Shown here: positions 26,104 through 34,800 of the stretch, piece by piece | Position numbering within the stretch: position 1 is the stretch's first letter | How the letters are laid out: every line of letters begins with the position of its first letter | Origin: Actinomadura graeca | GTDB taxonomy: Bacteria; Actinomycetota; Actinomycetes; Streptosporangiales; Streptosporangiaceae | Direction: 5' to 3' | DNA length: 64,000 bases | Assembly: GCF_019175365.1 (NCBI RefSeq) | Contig: NZ_CP059572.1 | Coordinates: forward strand, 2,542,001-2,606,000 | Translations under genes and position numbers: made by a program | The notes under the pieces: generated by a model | Told to the model about the DNA's origin: nothing | Databases searched by the model: none | What the model saw: the letters and a program-made list of their open reading frames with translations, nothing else

Positions 26104-27329
26104 CGGCTGCGCGTTCCCTCCGCCGCCCTCGGCTGCGGTTCGGCGGCTCGGTGCGGACGCGGATGACACTGCTGTACGGCGGGGTCTTCACCGTCATCAG
26201 CCTGGGCGTGCTGATCGCCGCGCAGCAGTTCCAGCAGAGCGTGGTCGTCCGGAAGCTCGCGAACTTCGCCAACGTCGGCACGGAGGGGGGCGTCTGCGAT
26301 CGGAGGCCCCCGGCGCCGCCGTGCCCGTCCGACGCCACCGGGGGCGGGATCGTCCCGACCGAGCGGAGGACGGAGCTGCGGGAGAGCCTGCTCGACTCGC
26401 AGCGCCTCACCACCGTCATCGCCTTCGCGGTGATCGCGGTGCTGGCGTTCGCGGTGTGCTGGTGGCTGACCGGGCGGCTGCTGCGGCCCCTGAACCGCAT
26501 CACCGCCACCGCCCAGCGGCTGTCGCTGTCCACACTGCACGAGCGCATCGCCATGACGGGCCCCGAGGACGAGCTGAAGAAGCTCGCCGACACCTTCGAC
26601 GCCATGCTGGACCGGCTGGAGCACGCCATCGCGAGCCAGCGCCGCTTCGTCGCGAACGCCTCCCACGAGCTGCGCACCCCCATCGCCATCCAGCGGACGG
26701 CCATCGAGATCGGGCTGTCCGACCCCTCGCCCGCGAAGGTGGCGCGGATCCGGGCCGAGCTGCTGCGGGCCACGCAGCGGTCCGAGCGGCTGATCGAGGG
26801 CCTGCTCGTCCTCGCGCAGGGCGAGCGGGGCCTGGACGCGCGGGCGCCGGTCGACCTCGCGGTCGTGGTCGACCAGGTCGTCGGCGAGCACATGCCGCTC
26901 GCCGAGCCCCGGGAGGTGGACGTCGCCGTCGCCGCCCACCCCGTCACCGTCGCCGGCGACGAGGTGCTGCTGACCCGCCTGGTCGCCAACCTCGTGCAGA
27001 ACGCGATCCGGCACAACCACCCGGGCGGGCACGTGCTGGTCGAACTGTCCCCCGACACCGGCCTGGTGGTCTGCAACACAGGCCCCCACGTCCCGCCCGA
27101 CCGGGTGGACGAGCTGTTCGAGCCGTTCCGCAGGCTGCACCGGGACAGGACCGGCTCGTCCGACGGCGCCGGCCTCGGCCTGTCCATCGTCGCCGCCATC
27201 GCCAAGGCCCACGACGGCACCGTCCACGCCACCGCGAACCCGGACGGCGGCCTCTCCGTCACCGTCACCCTGCCCACCCTGATCGCCGTCCCGGCCGCCC
27301 TGCACCGCCACAACCCTCCCGCCCCGTGA
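26100..27329 (+). CDS. Sensor histidine kinase
   Basis: A 409-residue membrane kinase: TM1 at about 25-45 (LLYGGVFTVISLGVLIAA), a short outside loop of about 60 residues with two cysteines (CDRRPPAPPCPS), TM2 at about 105-125 (VIAFAVIAVLAFAVCWWL), HAMP, H-box RFVANASHELRTP with the phosphorylated His near 190, N-box LVANLVQNAIRHN, and G-box GAGLGLSIVAAIAKAHDG. The small outside loop is typical of kinases that sense cell-envelope-active compounds within the membrane. It pairs with the response regulator just upstream and probably with the divergent transporter. Confidence 0.92.
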   Translation: MTAARSLRRPRLRFGGSVRTRMTLLYGGVFTVISLGVLIAAQQFQQSVVVRKLANFANVGTEGGVCDRRPPAPPCPSDATGGGIVPTERRTELRESLLDSQRLTTVIAFAVIAVLAFAVCWWLTGRLLRPLNRITATAQRLSLSTLHERIAMTGPEDELKKLADTFDAMLDRLEHAIASQRRFVANASHELRTPIAIQRTAIEIGLSDPSPAKVARIRAELLRATQRSERLIEGLLVLAQGERGLDARAPVDLAVVVDQVVGEHMPLAEPREVDVAVAAHPVTVAGDEVLLTRLVANLVQNAIRHNHPGGHVLVELSPDTGLVVCNTGPHVPPDRVDELFEPFRRLHRDRTGSSDGAGLGLSIVAAIAKAHDGTVHATANPDGGLSVTVTLPTLIAVPAALHRHNPPAP

Positions 27330-27335
27330 ACGCCG

Positions 27336-27366
27336 CGCCGGTCGTCGAGGAAGTCGAAGACCGGCC
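27336..27366. terminator. Possible terminator between convergent kinase and methyltransferase genes
   Basis: Stem GCCGGTC (27337-27343) / GACCGGC (27359-27365) with a 15-nt loop, a few bases after the histidine kinase stop codon and before the convergent methyltransferase stop at 27425. Moderate stem and no U tract. Confidence 0.45.
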
Positions 27367-27424
27367 GCCGCCCCGCCCAGGTACGCGACGAGATCACGGG
27401 CGACCAGCGGCTCTCGCGCGCCCC

Positions 27425-28234
27425 TCAGGCGACGACGTTGTCGGGGACGTCGAGCCAGATCCGCTGTTCCCGGTCGGTGACGGTGATCCCGTAGCGGGTG
27501 CAGGCGGGTTCCCCGGCCTGACGCCATCGTCGCTCGGTGTCGTGGATGACCGATTGCGGGAGGCGCTGGCCGCGCAGCGGCATGAACGACGCGGGACCGA
27601 GGAACCGCCCGGCCGCCGTGCCGTCCGGCCGGACGGTCAGGCGGCAGAGCGGCCAGTCGGGGTGGAAGGTCGGCGCCCAGGGCACGACGATCACGCCGCC
27701 GGGCCTGGTCTGCCGGATCCAGGCGGCCGGGATCCGGTGGGCGGCGGCGGTCACGATGATCCGGTCATAGGGCGCCCCAGGCGCGTATCCGCCGACCCCG
27801 TCGGCGATCACCAGGTTCACCGGATATCCGGCCCTGCCGAGCGCCGCGCGGGCATGGGCCGCGATCTCCGGGGCGATCTCGACCGTGGTGACGTTGCCGG
27901 CTCCGACGACGGTCGCCAGCACGGCCGCGTTGTACCCGGTTCCGGTGCCGATCTCCAGGACGCGCAGGCCGGGCCGGACGTCGAGCGCGTCGATCATGTC
28001 GGCCATGATCTCCGGGGAACTGCCGGACGAGGTCGGCCATATCCCCTTGTCGGCCACCCCGTCGTCCACTTGTGTGATCACCGGTTGCTCGTCATCGCAG
28101 ACAAGCCGCGTCCATTCCTCTGGGTGCTCTTGGCGGGTGATGGGGACCGCCCAGCCGTCGTCTTGGCGAATCCAGAGGGTATCGGGGACGAACGCCTCGC
28201 GGGGTACGGCGCGGCGGATGTCCTCTGGGGTCAT
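27425..28234 (-). CDS. RiPP-type protein L-isoaspartyl O-methyltransferase homologue
   Basis: A 269-residue SAM methyltransferase of the PIMT family: MTPEDIRRAVPREAFVP at the start, the SSGSSPEIMADMIDAL substrate loop, motif I VLEIGTGTGYNAAVLA, VTTVEIAPEIAAHARAAL and YDRIIVTAAAHRIPAAWI, GGVIVVPW. Standard PIMTs end near residue 210-220; this one has an extra C-terminal domain with RYGITVTDREQRIWLD, which I associate with PIMT homologues of lanthipeptide, lasso, graspetide and imiditide clusters, where they methylate an Asp of a precursor to give an aspartimide. The ATG overlaps the TGA of a 41-residue peptide gene (ATGA), so the peptide is the probable substrate. Confidence 0.85.
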   Translation of the reverse strand: MTPEDIRRAVPREAFVPDTLWIRQDDGWAVPITRQEHPEEWTRLVCDDEQPVITQVDDGVADKGIWPTSSGSSPEIMADMIDALDVRPGLRVLEIGTGTGYNAAVLATVVGAGNVTTVEIAPEIAAHARAALGRAGYPVNLVIADGVGGYAPGAPYDRIIVTAAAHRIPAAWIRQTRPGGVIVVPWAPTFHPDWPLCRLTVRPDGTAAGRFLGPASFMPLRGQRLPQSVIHDTERRWRQAGEPACTRYGITVTDREQRIWLDVPDNVVA

Positions 28235-28356
28235 CCCTGTTCCCCGCACCCGACACACACGACCTCTTGCTTCTTCCCTTTTCCGTTACCGCCGGTCTGA
28301 ATTTTACCAGTTCCATTACACATGCCACAAACAACTTTTTTGCCGTGCTTGCCCAT
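28231..28356 (-). CDS. 41-residue double-CxxC peptide, candidate substrate of the PIMT
   Basis: A small basic, Gly/Lys-rich protein with two CxxC pairs (Cys10/Cys13 and Cys34/Cys37) in similar settings (VVCGMCNGTG and VVCVGCGEQG), like CxxCxGxG zinc-ribbon motifs. There is no Asp; it has two Asn-Gly steps (14-15, 24-25), sequences that readily form succinimide/isoAsp, the classic PIMT substrate. The ATG at 28356 has a GGAAGG leader 10 bp upstream; a longer frame to 28482 has no RBS. The stop overlaps the methyltransferase ATG. About half of its codons end in A or T, quite unlike the neighbours. It could be a RiPP precursor or a zinc-ribbon protein repaired or modified by the enzyme. Confidence 0.7.
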   Translation of the reverse strand: MGKHGKKVVCGMCNGTGKIQTGGNGKGKKQEVVCVGCGEQG

Positions 28357-28399
28357 AAGACGGCAACCTTCCACTCGGGTGGAGGTCATGCTATCGAGC

Positions 28400-28412
28400 A
28401 CCACTTCGTGGT
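28400..28412. promoter_or_regulatory. Small inverted repeat upstream of the peptide gene
   Basis: ACCAC-TTC-GTGGT lies about 45 bp upstream of the peptide start codon in an AT-richer 167-bp divergent intergenic region (28357-28523) that must hold the promoters of both the peptide operon and the serine hydrolase gene. It may be an operator or a leader hairpin. Confidence 0.3.
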
Positions 28413-28523
28413 CGCTTAGCAATTCAGTTCTATTAGCCGGACGTGTTTCTCCCTGCCCTGTGGTCAGGCTCCTCGGGAACACGGCTGCGCGTGGGTGTTG
28501 TCGGGGCCGTTTACGGTGGGCGG

Positions 28524-29816
28524 ATGAGGGTGGAGCTCGCTGAGGTCGAGGGGTGGCTGCGGGAGCGGCTGCCGGGGCTGGCGGAGGAGCACGGGGTGCC
28601 GGGGGTGTCGGTCGCCGTCGGCGTCGAGGGGCGGGTGGTCGAGGCGGCGGCGGGGGTGCTGAGCACGGCGACCGGGGTCGAGGCGACGGCCGACTCGGTG
28701 TTCCAGATCGGGTCGATCACGAAGGCGCTGACGGCGACGCTGGTGATGGGGCTCGTCGCGGAGGGGCTGGTGGAGCTCGACGCGCCGGTGGCGAGGTACG
28801 TTCCCGGGTTCCGGGAGGCGACCGTCCGGCAGTTGCTGTGCCACACGTCCGGGTTCGAGGGGGACGTGTTCACCGACACGGGCAAGGGGGACGACTGCCT
28901 GGAGAAATACGTGGAACTGCTCGCCGACATGCCGCAGATCTTCGCGCCCGGGGAGATGTTCTCCTACAACAACGCGGGCTACTGCGTGCTCGGACGGATC
29001 GTCGAGGTCGCGCGGGGCGAGCCGTTCGGCCGGTGCATGCGGGACCACCTGTTCACGCCCCTGGGCATGACGCACGCGGCGAACGATCCGTATGAGGCGA
29101 TCCTCCATCGCGCGGCGGTGGGGCACCGAGGAGGGCGGCCCGTCCCGGTCTGGTCGGGGCCGCGCTCGGAGGCGCCCGCCGGGTCGATGCTCGCCATGAC
29201 CCCGCGCGACCTGGTGACCTTCGCCCGGGCGCATCTCACCGACGAGGGGCTGCGGGCCATGCGGGAGCCGCAGGTCGTCCTGCCGGACATCGGCTGGGGG
29301 ACGGCCTGGGGCCTCGGCTGGGAGCTCCACGACCTGCCGGGCGGCCCGGTGTTCGGCCACAAGGGCAACAGCATCGGGCAGTCGGCCGTCCTGCGCATCG
29401 ACCCCGGCCGCGACCTCGCGGTGGCGATCTGCGTCAACGGCGGCGACGGCAAGGCGCTGATGAAGGAGATCCTCGGCAGGGTCGTGGAGTCGCCCGCCGA
29501 GCCCGTCCCGGATCGCGCGGCGCGTCCCGACGCCCGGCGCTGCGCGGGCGTCTACCTGTCGAGCACCAGCGAGACCACGGTGAGCGAGGACGAACGGGGA
29601 CGGCTGTGGCTGGAGAAGGTCCCCCTCGGCTTCGCGGTGGAGATCGGCAGTGAGCCGTACCGGACGGAGTTGCTCGGCTGGCGCGGAAACTCCCTGCTGC
29701 CCGCGAAGCCCGGCCACGGCCCCGTCGCGTTCCTGGGAGACGACGGTGAGGGTCGCGCGCGCTACCTGCACACGGGCAGAGCCGACGTTCGCGCCCCTGG
29801 ACGAACCGAAGCCTGA
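28524..29816 (+). CDS. Serine beta-lactamase-like hydrolase (class C / esterase type)
   Basis: A 430-residue protein of the beta-lactamase/penicillin-binding-like hydrolase family: SITK with nucleophile Ser64 and Lys67, the YxN motif FSYNNAGY with Tyr148, and an HKG-type motif (GHKGNS). A C-terminal lipocalin-like domain is suggested by CAGVYLSSTSETTVSEDE and RTELLGWRGNSLLPA. No signal peptide, so it is probably cytoplasmic. Such enzymes hydrolyse esters, amides or D-amino-acid peptides; the substrate is not evident. It is divergent from the peptide/PIMT pair. The ATG at 28524 has only a weak RBS, but lies just before the conserved domain. Confidence 0.85.
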   Translation: MRVELAEVEGWLRERLPGLAEEHGVPGVSVAVGVEGRVVEAAAGVLSTATGVEATADSVFQIGSITKALTATLVMGLVAEGLVELDAPVARYVPGFREATVRQLLCHTSGFEGDVFTDTGKGDDCLEKYVELLADMPQIFAPGEMFSYNNAGYCVLGRIVEVARGEPFGRCMRDHLFTPLGMTHAANDPYEAILHRAAVGHRGGRPVPVWSGPRSEAPAGSMLAMTPRDLVTFARAHLTDEGLRAMREPQVVLPDIGWGTAWGLGWELHDLPGGPVFGHKGNSIGQSAVLRIDPGRDLAVAICVNGGDGKALMKEILGRVVESPAEPVPDRAARPDARRCAGVYLSSTSETTVSEDERGRLWLEKVPLGFAVEIGSEPYRTELLGWRGNSLLPAKPGHGPVAFLGDDGEGRARYLHTGRADVRAPGRTEA

Positions 29817-29860
29817 ACCTTCGCTCCACCGGACGATCAACGTCCCAGTTCTTGCCACTC

Positions 29861-29899
29861 CTATCGAGGATCGATAGATTGTCATCGTAACTCGATAGG
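29861..29899. promoter_or_regulatory. Palindromic operator before the DUF2975/HTH pair
   Basis: CTATCGA (29861-29867) - GGA - TCGATAG (29871-29877) is a perfect 7-bp inverted repeat. A further half-site TCGATAGG (29892-29899) overlaps the AGGAGG ribosome site of the gene at 29910. The small HTH protein encoded second in the operon is the natural candidate for autoregulation here. Confidence 0.55.
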
Positions 29900-29909
29900 A
29901 GGGCGACTC

Positions 29910-30395
29910 ATGGGAGAGCTGGCAGTGCGCGGGCTGCGCGCCGTGCTCGCGGTGGTGCTCACAGGCACCGTGCTCGTACAGGCATTGATGGTGTGGGCGC
30001 TGGCCACCGACCCGGAGGACGGCTCGCTCCCGCTGACCCCGCTGCGCGTGATCACGATCCTGGGCATCGGGACGGTCCAGGTCGCCCTGGTCTGCATCTG
30101 GCGGCTGGTGACGATGGTGCGACGCGGCACCGTGTTCTCGCACGCCGCCTTCCGGTACGTGGACATCATCATCGGCGCGATCGTGGCGGCCGCCCTCGTG
30201 TGGTTCACGGTCACGGCCATCAACGCGCCGGACCAGCGGGACGACCCGGGCGTCACCGTCATCATGGGCGGGGTCGGCGTGGCCATCCTGGGGGGCGCGC
30301 TCCTCGTGTTCGTGCTGCGGATGCTGCTCGCCCAGGCCGTCGCGCGCGACGTCGAGGCGGCGCGGATGCGGGCCGAGCTGGACGAGGTGATCTGA
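29910..30395 (+). CDS. DUF2975-type membrane protein
   Basis: A 161-residue integral membrane protein with four helices: about 8-30 (LRAVLAVVLTGTVLVQALMV), 45-66 (LRVITILGIGTVQVALVCIW), 85-105 (YVDIIIGAIVAAALVWFTV) and 118-140 (VIMGGVGVAILGGALLVFVL). RLVTMVRRGTVFSHAAFRYVDII between helices two and three is typical of DUF2975 proteins. Function unknown; these proteins are regularly encoded next to a small YozG-like HTH regulator, as here, where the stop overlaps the next ATG (TGATG). It has an AGGAGGG ribosome site and a palindrome upstream. Confidence 0.85.
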   Translation: MGELAVRGLRAVLAVVLTGTVLVQALMVWALATDPEDGSLPLTPLRVITILGIGTVQVALVCIWRLVTMVRRGTVFSHAAFRYVDIIIGAIVAAALVWFTVTAINAPDQRDDPGVTVIMGGVGVAILGGALLVFVLRMLLAQAVARDVEAARMRAELDEVI

Positions 30396-30616
30396 TGCCG
30401 ATCGCCGTCGACATCGACGTGATGCTGGCCAGGCGGAAGATGTCCGTGGGCGAGCTCGCGGACCGCGTGGGGATCACGCCCGCCAACCTGGCGGTGCTCA
30501 AGAACGGCCGCGCCAGGGCCGTGCGCTTCACGACCCTCGCCGCGCTCTGCGAGGTGCTCAAATGCCAGCCGGGCGACCTGCTGCGCTGGGAAGCCGACGA
30601 CGCCGCGGGCGGATGA
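30395..30616 (+). CDS. Small XRE/YozG-like HTH regulator
   Basis: A 73-residue single-domain HTH protein: MLARRKMSVGELADRVGITP (helices 1-2), NLAVLKNGRARAVRFTTLAA (recognition helix and after), LCEVLKCQPGDLLRWE (end of the domain, typical of YozG-like XRE regulators). It overlaps the DUF2975 gene by one base and should be cotranslated with it. It probably autoregulates through the CTATCGA-N3-TCGATAG site upstream of the operon. Confidence 0.88.
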   Translation: MPIAVDIDVMLARRKMSVGELADRVGITPANLAVLKNGRARAVRFTTLAALCEVLKCQPGDLLRWEADDAAGG

Positions 30617-30676
30617 CGTGCCCGAGGGCGGGAGTGACGACGCCCGGCGTCACCGGCCCATGGAAACACCGGCCGC

Positions 30677-30787
30677 TTATGAACCGCCCAGGACGGTGCG
30701 CAGCGCACTGATCGACGGCGTGAAGAAATAGCCGCCGCCTGTCGGGACGACCCAGTCGACGGTGGCCGGCTGTCGGACCCGTGATCT
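30677..30787 (-). pseudogene. Possible C-terminal remnant of a Dyp-type peroxidase
   Basis: On the minus strand, without start codon and preceded by in-frame stops, about 33 codons read RQPATVDWVVPTGGGYFF followed by TPSISALRTVLGGS and a stop. The GGGYFF motif close to a C-terminus resembles EfeB/Dyp peroxidases. The rest of the gene is absent. Identification from such a short piece is tentative. Confidence 0.3.
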
Positions 30788-30847
30788 AAGGTCATGCCAG
30801 TTCAGCGGGGCTTGGTGCCTCTATCACGTGACCGGAGGAGTGCCAGG

Positions 30848-31804
30848 ATGACGGCAGGGCGACCGATGCCCACCCAGGACGACGTGCTCGGATACTTCGA
30901 CACGCTGTCGAACTGGGGACGGTGGGGCGACGATGACGAGCGCGGCACCCTGAACCACATCACCGACGACGTCCGTCTGGCGGCGGCGCGGGCGGTGCGT
31001 CACGGCAGGAGCGTGTCGTGCGCGTGGGAGGTCGCCGTCCCGGGGGACATGGAGCGGTCGACGACGACGTGCCCGTGCGCCGCCGACATGCCGGGGGCCG
31101 AGAACATGCCGGTGCCCGCGTTCCACAAGGACCGGCGCTGGGGCTTCTCGTCCGAGCGGCTCGGCATCACGTTCCACGGCAACACCCTCACCCACGTCGA
31201 CTCACCGTGTCACCTCTACTGGGACGGCACGATGTACAACGGGCGGTCGCACTCGCTGGTCGATGCCGCCACGGGATCGGCGTGGGCGGCCGTGACGGCT
31301 GCGGCGAACGGGATCATCACGCGAGGTGTCCTGCTGGACGTCGCGAAGGTCCGCGATGTGCCGTGGCTGGAGCCGGGGCAGGGTGTGTTCCCCGACGATC
31401 TCGAGGAGGCCGAGCGCCGCCAGGGTGTGCGGGTGCGATCCGGTGACGCGGTGCTCCTGCGGACCGGCTACGGCCGCGTCCGGCATGAGGCCGGTGACAG
31501 CGGTGGTTTCACGCAGGCCGGCTGGCATGCGTCCTGCCTGCCGTGGCTGCATGAACGGGGGGTCGCGCTGATCGGCGCCGACACGCCCCAGGACGTCCAG
31601 CCGTCGGGGTACGACGACGTGTTGATGCCGGTTCACGCCGTGGGCCTCGTCGCGATGGGCCTGTGGCTGCTCGACAACTGCGACCTGGAGGCGTGCGCGA
31701 CGACGGCCGCCGAACTCGGCCAGTGGGACTTCCACCTGGCGGTCGCGCCGGTCCGCTTCGCCGGCACGTCCGGCAGCCCGGTCAACCCCATCGCCACCTT
31801 CTGA
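30848..31804 (+). CDS. Cyclase-family (kynurenine formamidase-like) hydrolase
   Basis: A 318-residue member of the metal-dependent cyclase family (PF04199), which includes kynurenine formamidase and isatin hydrolase. The metal-binding motif is seen as THVDSPCH in FHGNTLTHVDSPCHLYWDG (about residues 112-130); the N-terminal YFDTLSNWGRWGDDDERGTL and C-terminal PVHAVGLVAMGLWLLDNCDLE are typical of the longer actinomycete subgroup. GGAGGAG lies 8 bp before the ATG. It is convergent with the NRPS gene; whether it belongs to the NRPS cluster is unclear. Formamidase activity would connect to kynurenine, but no tryptophan catabolism gene is nearby. Confidence 0.85.
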   Translation: MTAGRPMPTQDDVLGYFDTLSNWGRWGDDDERGTLNHITDDVRLAAARAVRHGRSVSCAWEVAVPGDMERSTTTCPCAADMPGAENMPVPAFHKDRRWGFSSERLGITFHGNTLTHVDSPCHLYWDGTMYNGRSHSLVDAATGSAWAAVTAAANGIITRGVLLDVAKVRDVPWLEPGQGVFPDDLEEAERRQGVRVRSGDAVLLRTGYGRVRHEAGDSGGFTQAGWHASCLPWLHERGVALIGADTPQDVQPSGYDDVLMPVHAVGLVAMGLWLLDNCDLEACATTAAELGQWDFHLAVAPVRFAGTSGSPVNPIATF

Positions 31805-31870
31805 CCCCGGGACCCGCGCCTGACGGCCGGACACTGCCGCACGCGGCGCGCCGGTTCGCGGTGTTGTGGT

Positions 31871-34800
31871 TCAGGTTTGGGACTCCAGCCATGTGGCTAT
31901 TGCGGGCCAGGTTTGCCGCAGCATCTCCGGCTGCACGATGTCCCTGTGCCGGCAGGGGAGCCTGACCTCGGTGACCTCTCCGCGCACGAAGGGCTCCCAG
32001 AGGCCGCCGTCCGGGGGGTTCCCGCCTCCGCCGCGCACGTCGGCGATGAAGAGCAGGATGTCCCCGTCGAAGACGCCCGGCCGATGGGTCCTCTTGATCT
32101 GCAGGTTGTTGTGGAAGATCTTCGCGCCGAGGAGCAGTTCCTCGTCGGAGATGCCGCCGAGTACCTCGCCGAGTTCCTCCCGGAACATCCCGGCGATGCG
32201 CCGCTGGTGGTCCTCCGTGGTCATCGCGCCGTGGTCGTGGACGTCGCCGTCCGCGTCCGGCGGCCCGGTTGCCCCGCCGGGCGGGGGCTGCCCGGAGGGG
32301 TCCTCGTCCCGCTTGACGGACGGGTAGGTGTCCAGGATGACCACCGCGGCGACGGTCTCCCCGGCGGCCTGGAGCTGCACTGCGATCTCGTGTGCGGGGA
32401 TCCCGCCGAACGAGAAGCCCAGCAGGTGGTAGGGGCCGGTCGGCTGCACGGCCCGGATCCGCTCGATGTACTCCGCCGCCATCTCCTCGATGCTCCCGGC
32501 CAGGTCGCCGCCGTCGAACCCGGCGGCCTGGATGCCGAGCAGCGGAACGTCGTCCGGGACGACCCTGGCCAGCGGCCTGTAGCACCAGCTCAGCCCGCCC
32601 GCCGGGTGGATGCAGAAGAACGGCGGCCGGGTCCCCTCGGCCCGGATCGGCAGCATCCTGCCGAGCGAGTCGCCCAGGGACGACAGGCCGAGCCTGCTGA
32701 CGATCCCCGACGGGGTCGGGGTGGCGAACACGTCGCGCACGGAGACCGTGACGCCCCTGTCCTTCAGCTTCTTCAGCAGCGTGACCGCCAGCAGTGAGTG
32801 CCCTCCGAGCCGGAAGAAGTCGTCGTCCACCCCGACCTCCGGTATCCCGAGGACCTCGGCGAACGTCTCGCAGACCATCTCCTCCAGGCCCGTTGCGGGG
32901 TTGCGTTCGGCTGCCGCGCCCGCGGCCCCGGCGTAGTCGGGGACGGGCAGTGCTCTGCGGTCGAGTTTGCCGTTGGCGGTGAGAGGGAGTTCGGCGAGCG
33001 GGACGAGCGCGGCGGGGATCATGTGGTCGGGCAGCCGCCGGGCGAGGAACTCCCGCAGGTCTCCGACGTCGATCGCCTCCAGTGTTTCGGGGACGAGGTA
33101 GGCGACCAGGCGTTTGTCACCCGGGGTGTCCTCGCGGGCGATGACCGCCGCCTGCGCGACGTCCGGGTGTGCCCGCAAGGCGGCCTCGATCTCGCCGGGT
33201 TCGATACGGAACCCGCGGATCTTCACCTGCTCGTCCGCGCGTCCGGCGAACACCAACCGGCCGTCCAGATTCCAGCGGGCCAGGTCACCGGTCCGGTACA
33301 TCCGCTCCCCCGGCGCGCCGAACGGGCACGCCACAAAGCGCTCGCCGGTCAACCCCGGACGGGCCACATAGCCGCGCGCCAGACCCGCACCGGCGACGTA
33401 GAGTTCCCCGATCACACCCGCCGGGACGGGAGCGAGGGCATCGTCCAGGACGAACAGCCGGGTGTTGGCGATCGGCGTGCCCACCGGGATGACACCGGAC
33501 GCCACGTCCTGCGCGGTGACCCGCGTCGTCGCCACCCCGATCGTGGTCTCGGTCGGACCGTAGTGATTGAACACACCCCGGTCACCGGCCGCCTCCACCA
33601 GCTCACCCATCCACTCGACCGGAGCGGCCTCGCCACCCAGAACGACAGAGGCTGCAGGCAGCATCCGCTCGATCCCCGCCGCAGCCGACAAGGCGACCAA
33701 ATGCGACGGGACCACCTTGAACGCGTCGATCCGCCGGTCCAGCAGGTGCTCCGCGACCGCCTCGGGGTCGGTGACCGCGTCCGCTTCGAGCACGTGCAGC
33801 CGCCCGCCGGTCACGAGGCTGGCGAACACCACCGTGTTGCCCAGGTCGGTCACCTGCGACTGCAACAGCGCATACCGCGCACCCACAGCCGTCCACCCGA
33901 GCCGGGACGACACCGACGACACATAGTTCGCCAGCGAACCTTGCGTCACCGCCACACCCTTCGGCGTCCCCGACGACCCAGACGTGTACATCACATACGC
34001 CAACCCCGATGAGGCGACCGCGCGCTCCGGCGCCGAGTCGGGCATTCCGGCCAGGAGGACGGCGGTCATCGGCTCGTCGACGGCCACCAGCCGGACCCGG
34101 TCGGCCTGGAGGCCGTCCGGTGCGTCCTGGGTGCAGAGCACCAGGTCGGCGCCGCTGTCGGCGAGCATGAACGCGATCCGGTCGGCGGGCAGCGCCTCGT
34201 CGATCGGCAGGTACGCCGCGCCCGCCTTCCACACGCCGAGGATCGCCGCCACCATCTGCGCACCACGCGGAAGGCACAGCCCCACGACCGACTCCGCGGC
34301 GGCCCCCAGGCCGCGCAGGTAGGCCGCCAGCCGGTTCACGCTCGTGTCGAGTTCGGCGTAGGTCATCTCGACGTCGCCGGCGACCAGCGCCACCGCGTCC
34401 GGGGCGGCCGCGACCCGTGCCTCGAAACCGTCCAGGACGGCCTCGGCCTCGGTGGCGGTCCCGGTGTCGTTCCACGCGAGGAGGACCTGGTCGCGTTCCT
34501 GCTGGTCCAGCACGTCGACCGCGTGCAGGACGAGGTCGGGCGCGGCGGTCACCGACTTCAGCACCCGCGCGAACCAGCCCGCGAACCGTCCGGCGGCGGG
34601 CGCGTCGAACAGGTCCGCCGCGACCGTCACCGATCCGTGCAGGCCCGCCGCGCGGCCGTCGGAGTCGAAGGTCTCCGCCAGGGTGAAGTCCAGGTCGAAT
34701 CTGGCGCCCGACGCTCCGCGCTCAAGCCGCGCCGCCGCGGCCTTCGCCTCGGGGAGGTCCAGTGTCGCGCGCTCCACGTTCTGGACGGCCAGCAGCACCT

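Noticed and set aside
30262..30795. 177-codon minus-strand frame opposite the DUF2975/HTH genes
   Set aside because: Low-complexity Ser/Arg/Pro composition, overlaps two well-supported genes; only the separate short peroxidase-like frame in this region looks meaningful.
31805..31870. Terminator between the cyclase and NRPS genes
   Set aside because: Only a 5-bp GCCGC/GCGGC stem is visible near 31830-31843; too weak to annotate.
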